This document shows positions 1 through 5,495 of a stretch of 5,495 bases of DNA, piece by piece (the first letter of the stretch is position 1; every line of letters starts with the position of its first letter). Position numbers and translations under genes: made by a program. The notes below the pieces were generated by a model, which was not told the origin of the DNA, did not search any database, and saw nothing but the letters and a program-made list of their open reading frames with translations. This DNA is from Thermodesulfovibrionia bacterium (GTDB lineage Bacteria > Nitrospirota > Thermodesulfovibrionia > UBA6902), in the NCBI GenBank assembly GCA_947258735.1, contig CAMYJJ010000200.1, forward strand, positions 1 through 5,495, given 5' to 3'.

Positions 1-330
1 GACTGCCCTGTTTCCCGCCTCATCAGTTGCCCCGATGGTAATGATATTTTTCCCGTCACTGAGTTTTGCAAGGTGACTGAAAAAAATACTTTTGTCAGGA
101 CGTTCAGTTATTGATGTATCATTCAGGGTAATTGTTTCAACAGTATTCGCGTCTCTGACCTGTCCTGCTATGTACAGTTTTTCGGTATATACAGTCTGGT
201 TGTCTGATATGTCCTGCAGTTCTATGAGGGGGGGCTGGTTGTCCCTGCTGTGAGCCGGAGAAAATGGGAGCAGGGATATAATGAGAATTAAGAGGATGAA
301 GAGTAAATAATGTGTTTTACCTGTTCCCAT
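1..330 (-). CDS. Secreted Ig-like beta-domain protein, 5' part only
   Basis: This reading frame is open from an ATG at 330-328 to the left edge of the window, giving 110 codons; the C-terminus lies outside. Residues 1-28 look like a Sec signal peptide: Lys5, a strongly hydrophobic stretch at about 8-23, then SPAHS, with likely cleavage after Ser28. No lipobox cysteine is present, so the product should be a soluble periplasmic, secreted or surface protein. Residues 33-110 form a beta-rich Ig-like domain of the kind in glucodextranase-B-like modules, opening with PPLIEL and ending in a D-E-A-G-N motif. It aligns without gaps to the third beta domain of the lipoprotein encoded at 641-2659, about 29 identities over 60 residues by eye. 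An in-frame TAA directly precedes the ATG, which fixes the start. A possible AAAGGA ribosome site (348-343) sits 12 bases upstream, rather far. Function is unknown; the N-terminal domain suggests protein-protein contact in the same envelope system. Confidence 0.8.
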   Translation of the reverse strand, partial: MGTGKTHYLLFILLILIISLLPFSPAHSRDNQPPLIELQDISDNQTVYTEKLYIAGQVRDANTVETITLNDTSITERPDKSIFFSHLAKLSDGKNIITIGATDEAGNRAV

Positions 331-352
331 TTAATTTACCAATCCTTTCTTC

Positions 353-425
353 CTGTCATTCCTGCGAAAGCAGGAATCCAGAAATACGGGCCTGGGTTCC
401 GGCCTAAGGACTGCCGGAATGACAG
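353..425. repeat. Complete REP-like unit with 10-bp perfect terminal inverted repeats
   Basis: The element starts with CTGTCATTCC (353-362) and ends with its exact reverse complement GGAATGACAG (416-425). It holds two hairpins. The first is an 8-bp stem (358-365 with 370-377) closed by a GAAA tetraloop. The second is a 7-bp GC-rich stem (397-403 with 413-419) around a nine-base loop. Terminal inverted repeats and two internal hairpins are the usual architecture of a bacterial REP pair or small MITE. It ends a few bases before the possible ribosome site of the gene at 1-330. Confidence 0.85.
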
Positions 426-485
426 ACGTCCTTCATAGCATACCTGCTGGCCATTACATGGCCGGAATGATACTTCAGTCCTTAT

Positions 486-541
486 TGTCATGCCCGAAGT
501 CTGTAATCGGGCATCCAGCCTGGTCCCGGCTTAAGCCAGGA
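486..541. repeat. Diverged REP-like unit
   Basis: TGTCATGCCCGA starts at 486. An 8-bp stem (490-497 with 507-514) with a nine-base loop follows, then the ATCCAG that also follows the first hairpin of the unit at 353-425. The right half (525-540) is an imperfect hairpin centred on GGCTTAAGCC. The layout is that of the complete unit, but no GGAATGACAG terminus remains, so this copy appears decayed or truncated. Confidence 0.65.
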
Positions 542-553
542 GCTATAATTGAA

Positions 554-613
554 CTGGAATCCAGCATTTACAGAAAAATCTGGATTCCGGCCTAAGGATT
601 GCCGGAATGACAG
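554..613. repeat. REP-like unit sharing its right half with the unit at 353-425
   Basis: It contains a 9-bp stem (GGAATCCAG 556-564 with CTGGATTCC 580-588) and an 8-bp stem (584-591 with 601-608) around a nine-base loop, and ends in GGAATGACAG (604-613). The two stems overlap at 584-588, so they cannot form fully at the same time in one strand. The right half is nearly identical to 392-427. It begins only 27 bases downstream of the lipoprotein stop codon. Confidence 0.75.
574..608 (-). terminator. Possible weak intrinsic terminator within the repeat
   Basis: Read on the minus strand, the 8-bp GC-rich stem ATTCCGGC/GCCGGAAT (608-601 and 591-584) is followed after five bases by a run of five T (578-574). 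It lies just beyond the lipoprotein stop and could end or reduce transcription. The spacing between stem and T run is longer than in a good terminator, the run is short, and the stem belongs to a dispersed repeat, so this is a weak call. Confidence 0.25.
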
Positions 614-640
614 ACAATGATATTGTTATATATAAAGACA

Positions 641-2659
641 TTATCTCGTAATCACCATATCCTGTACTTTAACAGTACCGGCTGTCTTTTTGTCAGTCAA
701 TTTAGCCTTTGAATAATCATCATAAATCTCTTCGATATCTGCTGATCCTACACGTTTCATGTCCCTCCCGAGAAACTTGCCTGTCAGCGGATGTCTGATC
801 TCTTCGCCCATCCTGTATATGATGATACCCATCCCGTCTCTGATGCCTGAACCGGCCCCCAGGTCTGTAAGGCAGGTCTTATTACCATTCTTAATGACCA
901 TTCCTTCAACAAGGGGGAAGCTCCCTGCTATTTTTGAAGCCAGACCATCCATCATTGTTTTAATAGATGATGCACTCCGGTCTTCACTGTACACATCTTT
1001 GACCTGCATGATCTCTGACGTCTCAGTGTTAATGACCCGGGAGGTAAATTCAACAGATGTCTGGTCAGCTGCAACAGAAGTGGCAAGGATGGTGTTGGCT
1101 GCCATGAGTCTGCCCACTTTTATGGAGTATTCCGGATCAGTCAATTTTTCTTTCGCAAGGTTCTGCTCCAGAAGGACCTGTTCAAGCATTTCCCTCTCTA
1201 TAACATTGAACCGTTTCTGGTTCACCAATGAACCTGTCAACTGGTCATAGGCCAGGAGCTCGACACTTTTTTCCTCTTTCTGTGCATCAAAAGGCATGAT
1301 TGACATGCTCATCCTGCTGCCGACCTGCAGCACTTCCGGGATGGTCCGTGTAACGGAAAACTCCGCGTCCGATCTGTTTCCGGAAGAATCATACGCTTCA
1401 ATATCTATATTATTCTTGCCCTCATCAAGTTTCACCAGTTTGCTGAAAAATATTTTCTTTCCCTTGCGTGAATAAATATCAAGGTTATTGACGATAATCT
1501 GCTCTACCTTTCTGTTGTCAGAGACTGCACCCTCGACATAGTATTTGTCGACAAATACCGGCGGCATGTCAGTGGCATCCTTCAGATTGATCTCAGGCGG
1601 AACCGTATCAGATGAAAACAGGTCTGTGACGGAAAGAGCCAGCAGGACCGGTTCCTCTTTAATATGCATCGCTGTCAGTTCTTTCTCTATATCTATCTCT
1701 GCCCGGGTCACATTATCAAGACTGTCATAAGCCTGTATGACAAAAGGGGAGGGGAGAGATGCCCTGTCGAGCATAACATCGAAGTCATGGACATCTGCAT
1801 TCTTAACCGCAATAGTTTTATTGTTCATAAGCAGTCTGCTTATACCGGTAGAATCATTTACAGAGCCGGTGATGCGGACAATGTCTTTCCCGCCTGTGGT
1901 TTCCTTGACAATATCAAAGATACTGATGGCAGGGCCTTCCCTGTCTATGCTGATCGCGACTGTTTTAACTGATGGACTGCCGAGGAGGTCCTCCGCGGTC
2001 ACAACGATTTTTTCGGTCCCGTCCGAAAGGTCCACATTCATTTCAAAGAATATCTCTTTCTCGGCAAGGTCGAACCTGTAGGGTTTGCCATTAATATTAA
2101 TCTTCGCGACATACCCGTTCCCCGTGGCTTTCCCTTTCACAAGCTTTGTAAAACTGTTGAGTGATTCATTGTCAGCGGGGCTGCTGATGACAATGCCGGG
2201 AGGAGCAATATTTTTCCCCTGCTGCTCGAGAAATCTCTTTCTTGCCTTATTCAGATAAAAGCTTGCCTTTGCGGATGTTTCCTGTGAAACGGATATTTCA
2301 AGTTCTTTGATCGCTTCATCGATCTTCCCCAAGTTAAACAATGCAATTCCCGCTTCCCTGTGCGGAAAATAATCAATGAAGTGCATACCATAGGTCCGGG
2401 CCATCCGCTGGTCTTTTTCTCTTTTTGCGGCTGCTTTCTTCAAGTCATTGAGTGCATTGTCCCATTCGCCTCCTGCAGAATATGCAAGCCCCCTGTCGTA
2501 GTAGTTGTACCATCTTCCCCGGAATGTGCCGCTGTCTCCGCGCGTAATATCACCAGAAGTTGCACAGGAAAAAAGCTGGCTGGTTATCAGAACTATCAGC
2601 ACGGTCCTTTTCAAGGTATTATCGAGATCGAACAAATATTTTAATAAACGGATTACCAT
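641..2659 (-). CDS. Modular lipoprotein: TPR, three Ig-like domains, CsgG/FlgO-like domain, FlgT-C-like end
   Basis: I take the ATG at 2659-2657 as start (672 residues) because GGTGA (2669-2665) sits five bases before it. An in-frame GTG at 2668 would add three residues but overlaps that site. Residues 17-32 (KR, a hydrophobic core, then QLFSC) look like a lipoprotein signal with Cys32 as the lipidated residue; Phe at -2 is atypical. Two TPR-like helical repeats lie at about 51-80 and 97-126. Three Ig-like/glucodextranase-B-like beta domains lie at about 155-240, 241-326 and 354-438, the third ending D-S-S-G-N. Residues about 448-578 resemble CsgG/FlgO/LpoB proteins: SIMPFDA, FNVIERE, a K-L-T-D-P-x(5)-VG segment, and RVINTETSEIM. 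Residues about 580-655 resemble the FlgT C-terminal domain (DLGAGSGIRDGMGIIIYR, then PLTGKFLG). The long inserted hairpins that build the CsgG pore appear absent, so I infer a periplasmic, membrane-anchored scaffold or barrel partner. The start lies one base past the stop of the preceding barrel gene, implying translational coupling. Confidence 0.85.
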   Translation of the reverse strand: MVIRLLKYLFDLDNTLKRTVLIVLITSQLFSCATSGDITRGDSGTFRGRWYNYYDRGLAYSAGGEWDNALNDLKKAAAKREKDQRMARTYGMHFIDYFPHREAGIALFNLGKIDEAIKELEISVSQETSAKASFYLNKARKRFLEQQGKNIAPPGIVISSPADNESLNSFTKLVKGKATGNGYVAKININGKPYRFDLAEKEIFFEMNVDLSDGTEKIVVTAEDLLGSPSVKTVAISIDREGPAISIFDIVKETTGGKDIVRITGSVNDSTGISRLLMNNKTIAVKNADVHDFDVMLDRASLPSPFVIQAYDSLDNVTRAEIDIEKELTAMHIKEEPVLLALSVTDLFSSDTVPPEINLKDATDMPPVFVDKYYVEGAVSDNRKVEQIIVNNLDIYSRKGKKIFFSKLVKLDEGKNNIDIEAYDSSGNRSDAEFSVTRTIPEVLQVGSRMSMSIMPFDAQKEEKSVELLAYDQLTGSLVNQKRFNVIEREMLEQVLLEQNLAKEKLTDPEYSIKVGRLMAANTILATSVAADQTSVEFTSRVINTETSEIMQVKDVYSEDRSASSIKTMMDGLASKIAGSFPLVEGMVIKNGNKTCLTDLGAGSGIRDGMGIIIYRMGEEIRHPLTGKFLGRDMKRVGSADIEEIYDDYSKAKLTDKKTAGTVKVQDMVITR

Positions 2660-2660
2660 A

Positions 2661-4025
2661 TTAATCACCCAAATAATAAATAGCTGAGAGCATTATCGTA
2701 TGCTGTTTTACATCTATATTAATATCGCTTACATCGCCTGTTAATCCTATTATATCGCCGTTTACATTATTTCCATACCTGTATTGAGAGGCAAAATCCA
2801 TCACCATCCTCCCCCGGGCATACCCCCCTCCCAGTGAAAAACCATAATAGTCATCAAGATGCCCCGTTGCAGGCTGTGGATCATAGAAGAGCCCGGCTCT
2901 CACCGGAACAGCATACTGTTCTTTTATGAAAAGATACTCCGTGCCAAGACGCACCTGTGTCGTGTCCTCTAACCGTCCCTCGCTTATTAATTTACCTGTA
3001 AGAGGGTTAGTCTTATCCCCCGCGGCAGCCCTCACGACAAAACTCGACCACTCGGTTCTGTATACGTCCAGGGAAATTGTCCAGCTGTCAGAATGCCTGT
3101 ACGCCAATCCCAATCCGTAAGACGCGGGCATCCTCCATGTCTGAGATATAGTTGATGGCGTAAGTGTTTCCGTGCAGATACCGCATGTTGTTGGCTGTTC
3201 AAGAATAAAATGCGTAGATTTATCTATCTCAATGTCAGCATCAAAAGGAGTTTTATAAACGCCGCCAAGGGTAAAGGATTCGTTCATCAGCCACATAAAA
3301 CCAAGATGGAAATTAGTTCCGTTAAATGATGCATCTTCTGTCACAGTATTGGTAGTTATCTGGGGTGTCCCAAAAATAGTAATTCTGCCAACCGATCTAA
3401 TCTTACTGTCCCAACCGTTGTTGCCCAGATAATCATCCCAGAAGTTCAGTGTTGCTCCCACATATAGTTCAGGTGTTGCCTGCACAGCCAGGGCAGGGGA
3501 AATCGTGTACAGAAATCCATCCTGTTCGAAATCATAATCAGTGGTTAAGGTGCTGCCAAATAATGTATCGGTCACCTGAAAGGTTACGTCTTTGTTCATC
3601 TCAAACAGCCGCTGGTAATTGAGGGATATAATCATATTTCTGCTAAGCAGGATAAAAGGGTAAGCAATACTTGCATAGTTTAGACCGTCAGCGTTCATGG
3701 TGTTGGATGTCTCAATCTCGGGAAGGGCTGAAGAGCTATACTCCTGTTTTCTTTTGAAGTAGGAGTAGACGGCCGAGAGTTCAGGTTTTTCCAGATTGAT
3801 CAGGCCTGCAGGGTTCCATGATGCTGCTGTCGCGTCATCGGCGACGCCTATAAACGCGCCTCCCATGCCTGTGGCCCTGGCTCCCGATCCGACAGGATTT
3901 AAAGATGATGATATATCCTCCTGCGCCTTAACATTTGAATGCATCAATAACATGACATAGAGAAAAAAAATTAATGCTAATCCATATTTTCTATAATCAC
4001 TCATATTAATTATGAAAAGATGCAT
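2661..4025 (-). CDS. FadL/PorV-like outer-membrane beta-barrel protein, second tandem copy
   Basis: The 454-residue product has a Sec signal peptide ending NVKA, with likely cleavage after Ala34. The mature N-terminus carries the hallmark block of FadL/OmpP1/PorV-type barrels: NPVGSGARATGMGGAF, then ADDATAASWNPAGL (NPAG at 71-74), followed by alternating beta strands to the C-terminus (SAIYYLGD). Length fits this superfamily, whose members are monomeric outer-membrane channels for hydrophobic compounds (FadL) or export partners (PorV). It is a close paralogue of the barrel encoded at 4069-5451: the first about 109 mature residues are roughly 80% identical, and the last 150 are also very similar, while middle loops differ. 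One loop holds a CGIC pair at 281-284. I keep the ATG at 4025; no strong ribosome site is visible for it or for the ATG at 4004, which would give a shorter, more typical signal peptide. It lies 43 bases after the first copy with no hairpin between, so the two are probably co-transcribed. The substrate is unknown. Confidence 0.9.
   Translation of the reverse strand: MHLFIINMSDYRKYGLALIFFLYVMLLMHSNVKAQEDISSSLNPVGSGARATGMGGAFIGVADDATAASWNPAGLINLEKPELSAVYSYFKRKQEYSSSALPEIETSNTMNADGLNYASIAYPFILLSRNMIISLNYQRLFEMNKDVTFQVTDTLFGSTLTTDYDFEQDGFLYTISPALAVQATPELYVGATLNFWDDYLGNNGWDSKIRSVGRITIFGTPQITTNTVTEDASFNGTNFHLGFMWLMNESFTLGGVYKTPFDADIEIDKSTHFILEQPTTCGICTETLTPSTISQTWRMPASYGLGLAYRHSDSWTISLDVYRTEWSSFVVRAAAGDKTNPLTGKLISEGRLEDTTQVRLGTEYLFIKEQYAVPVRAGLFYDPQPATGHLDDYYGFSLGGGYARGRMVMDFASQYRYGNNVNGDIIGLTGDVSDINIDVKQHTIMLSAIYYLGD
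2665..2669 (-). promoter_or_regulatory. Ribosome binding site choosing the ATG start of the lipoprotein
   Basis: GGTGA, within GGGTGAT, matches the anti-Shine-Dalgarno and lies five bases from the ATG at 2659. It is embedded in the last codons of the upstream barrel gene. It covers the alternative GTG at 2668-2666, which argues against that GTG being the true start. Confidence 0.6.
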
Positions 4026-4068
4026 GGTTTTCTTAATTCCGTTTTTAATAGGATTACCCTTTCACTGC

Positions 4069-5451
4069 CTATTCAATATATAAAATAGCTGACACCAGAA
4101 CAGAATGCTGCGATACATCAGCAGTCGCATCCGTGATAGCCGGTATGTCAGAAGAAACGTCATTTCCTTTTCTAAAGTGGTAAGACATATCAGCAACGAA
4201 CCTGCCCCGTGCATACCCTCCGCCCAGGGAAAACCCGTAATAATCATCGACGTGTCCCACGGCAGGTTCAGGATCGTAAAATATCCCGGCCCGGACAGGA
4301 ACAGCATACCTGTTCCGGATAAAGAGGTACTCGGTGCCGAGCCGGACCTGGGTCGTGCTTTTCATCCGGTCACTTGTGTTATCCAGAGGGTTTTTTTCAT
4401 TGCCCAGTGAATCAACAATGACAAATTTCTTCCATTCCGTTCTATAGACATCAAAAGCAACGGTCCAGTTGTCAGAATGCCGGTAGGCCAGACCAAGACC
4501 ATAGGAAGCAGGCATTTCCATGGTTAATTCTTCGGTGCTTGTACGAGGAGTACCGGGCTGTGTAAATGGAATGGTAGGCCAGACAGTATCCTGGACTGCG
4601 AAATTGCTCCGTATGAGATCTGCATCAAAAGGTGTTTTGTACACACCTCCCATTGTAAGGTAGTCAGTGATAAGCCACATGAAGCCAAAGTGTGCATTCG
4701 TTCCTTTAAAGGAAATGTCCTGGGTCTGAAGGAAGGTCGTGATTCTGGGTAAAATTGGGTTGGGGGGACAGGTGGTGGGATCGGGATTAGTGCAGATGTC
4801 TGCATTACCAACCTCCCTGTAGGTATTGTTCCAACCATTTTCAAAACCAAGAATATCATCGTCCCAGAAATTAAGCGTTACACCGATGTATAGTTCCGGA
4901 ATAAGCTGCACCGCCACAGCAGGAGATACCGCATAGAGATATCCTCTCTGATCAAATGCAATATCGGACACTTCAAGGTTATTTATAGCAGCTGAGCTGA
5001 ACTGGTTCACAGTAAAAGCATAATCCTTGTCCATTTCAAACAATCGCTGATAGTTCAGCGATACTACCATGTTTCTGTCCAGCCATATAAAAGGATACAC
5101 AATACTGGCATAGTTGAGTCCATCGGTATCCATGGTATTGGTTGTAGCTATTTCAGGATTTTTGGGAGAGCTGTAGGTCTGCTTTCTGTAGAAATAAGAA
5201 TAGACCGCAGAAACCTCGGGCCTTTCAAGCTGGATGAGCCCTGCAGGATTCCATGATGCTGCAGTTGCGTCATCTGCAAGACCGATAAACGCACCGCCCA
5301 TACCCGTAGCCCGTGCTCCTGAACCGACTGGATTGAGCGTTGAGGATATTTCAACATCCTGTGCAGATACATACGTGCAGGTCAATAAGGTGAGGCAACA
5401 TAATGTAATTATCTTATAGAATGTACAAAAATACCTGGAACACATAATCAT
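4069..5451 (-). CDS. FadL/PorV-like outer-membrane beta-barrel protein, first tandem copy
   Basis: The 460-residue product has a Sec signal peptide (hydrophobic about 14-28, YVSA, likely cleavage after Ala30). The FadL/OmpP1/PorV-type N-terminal block follows: NPVGSGARATGMGGAF and ADDATAASWNPAGL, with NPAG at 68-71. In FadL this region forms the plug inside the barrel. The rest is a run of amphipathic strands with conserved pieces shared with the neighbour at 2661-4025, such as YPFIWLDRN, SLNYQRLFEM, GFMWL, GGVYKTPFDAD, MPASYGLGLAYRHSD and FSLGGGYARGR, ending in a hydrophobic strand (LVSAILYIE). An extra loop at about 218-232 is Pro- and Cys-rich (C220, C228). The ATG at 5451 has a ribosome site five bases upstream; a second ATG two codons later is also possible. 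This is the first complete gene of the cluster. It may be a channel for hydrophobic molecules or a partner for protein display; sequence alone does not decide. Confidence 0.9.
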   Translation of the reverse strand: MIMCSRYFCTFYKIITLCCLTLLTCTYVSAQDVEISSTLNPVGSGARATGMGGAFIGLADDATAASWNPAGLIQLERPEVSAVYSYFYRKQTYSSPKNPEIATTNTMDTDGLNYASIVYPFIWLDRNMVVSLNYQRLFEMDKDYAFTVNQFSSAAINNLEVSDIAFDQRGYLYAVSPAVAVQLIPELYIGVTLNFWDDDILGFENGWNNTYREVGNADICTNPDPTTCPPNPILPRITTFLQTQDISFKGTNAHFGFMWLITDYLTMGGVYKTPFDADLIRSNFAVQDTVWPTIPFTQPGTPRTSTEELTMEMPASYGLGLAYRHSDNWTVAFDVYRTEWKKFVIVDSLGNEKNPLDNTSDRMKSTTQVRLGTEYLFIRNRYAVPVRAGIFYDPEPAVGHVDDYYGFSLGGGYARGRFVADMSYHFRKGNDVSSDIPAITDATADVSQHSVLVSAILYIE

Positions 5452-5495
5452 GTTTGCCTTTCGTGCTGCCTCATCCGACAGCGAATCAATTGTTT
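5452..5495 (-). other. Upstream edge of the cluster, possibly the end of a preceding gene
   Basis: Only 44 bases lie before the first barrel gene. One minus-strand frame runs open from the edge (ending RMRQHERQT) and stops at a TGA overlapping the barrel ATG as ATGA, a common arrangement between co-translated genes. The barrel's own frame is also open to the edge (TIDSLSDEAARKAN before Met1). No promoter is seen. The stretch is too short to tell coding from non-coding. Confidence 0.3.
5457..5462 (-). promoter_or_regulatory. Ribosome binding site of the first barrel gene
   Basis: GAAAGG on the minus strand lies five bases before the ATG at 5451, supporting that start. This matters because the frame stays open upstream to the window edge. 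Confidence 0.55.

Larger units (their letters stand above)
353..613. repeat. Composite REP-like inverted-repeat cluster filling the gap between two genes
   Basis: The roughly 310 bases between the lipoprotein stop and the next start contain no supportable gene. Most of it is a mosaic of short palindromes related to each other. Units begin with GTCATTCC or GTCATGCC and the complete ones end with GGAATGACAG. A 36-base segment at 392-427 recurs as a direct repeat at 580-615 with two differences. Three main units are listed separately. Between them, 449-463 carries a small palindrome (GGCCAT, three bases, ATGGCC) running into GCCGGAATGATA, probably a decayed fragment of the same family. No transposase is present, so these would be non-autonomous REP/MITE-like sequences. 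Transcribed, they would form several hairpins, which could stabilise the upstream message or reduce expression of the gene at 1-330. Confidence 0.85.

Noticed and set aside
353..613. CRISPR array
   Set aside because: The repeats are palindromic units of different lengths and spacing, not regular direct repeats with unique spacers.
614..640. AT-rich TATATA stretch as a promoter for the gene at 1-330
   Set aside because: No matching -35 element at proper spacing was seen, and a transcript from here would have to pass all the hairpins.
759..1250. Plus-strand open frame of 163 codons
   Set aside because: It lies opposite the lipoprotein gene. The translation has no recognisable domain or export signal, while the minus strand encodes clear domains. 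The other plus-strand frames at 1545-2687, 2926-3120, 4105-4410 and 5234-5419 were rejected for the same reason.
2666..2668. GTG start for the lipoprotein
   Set aside because: It lies inside the Shine-Dalgarno-like GGTGA that serves the ATG at 2659, and it adds only three residues.
3963..3970. Run of eight A (poly-T in the second barrel's signal-peptide codons), with a seven-G run at 228-234 and a seven-T run at 4391-4397
   Set aside because: All are homopolymers in genes for exported proteins and could in principle allow slippage, but lengths of seven to eight are ordinary and the frames are intact.
4524..4859. Minus-strand open frame of 111 codons, and similar ones at 4062-4307 and 5148-5372
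   Set aside because: They are other-frame readings inside the first barrel gene, whose own frame is strongly supported by its paralogue.
5452..5490. GCACGAAAGGCAAAC before the first barrel start, faintly like part of a c-di-GMP-I riboswitch
   Set aside because: The stretch is too short, the remaining conserved bases of the aptamer are missing, and the sequence may be coding.

Overview
The window looks like a piece of chromosome from a Gram-negative bacterium of moderate GC content. The evidence is two outer-membrane beta-barrel proteins with Sec signal peptides, a lipoprotein, and short GTCATTCC/GGAATGAC palindromic repeats. From general knowledge, such repeats are common in Nitrospirota and deltaproteobacterial-type genomes, but I cannot fix the taxon from sequence alone.

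Every gene I can support is on the minus strand, so transcription runs from high to low coordinates. In that order they are: (1) a 460-residue FadL/PorV-like outer-membrane barrel (5451-4069); (2) a 454-residue tandem paralogue of it (4025-2661), 43 bases downstream; (3) a large modular lipoprotein (2659-641) whose start lies one base after the paralogue's stop codon, with two TPR-like repeats, three Ig-like beta domains, a CsgG/FlgO-like domain and a FlgT-C-like end; (4) an approximately 310-base gap, most of it built of nested inverted repeats (353-613); (5) the first 110 codons of a secreted protein (330-1) that runs off the left edge and begins with a beta domain matching the third beta domain of the lipoprotein.

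The first three genes are tightly packed and probably form one transcription unit. All encoded proteins are predicted to act in the envelope: two barrels, a lipid-anchored periplasmic scaffold with a FlgO/CsgG-type module, and a further exported beta-domain protein. The simplest reading is an outer-membrane assembly, transport or surface-display module. Its substrate cannot be read from the sequence and no experimentally known system is matched with certainty. I saw no tRNA, rRNA, CRISPR array, transposase or convincing promoter. The plus-strand open frames are shadows of the minus-strand genes.
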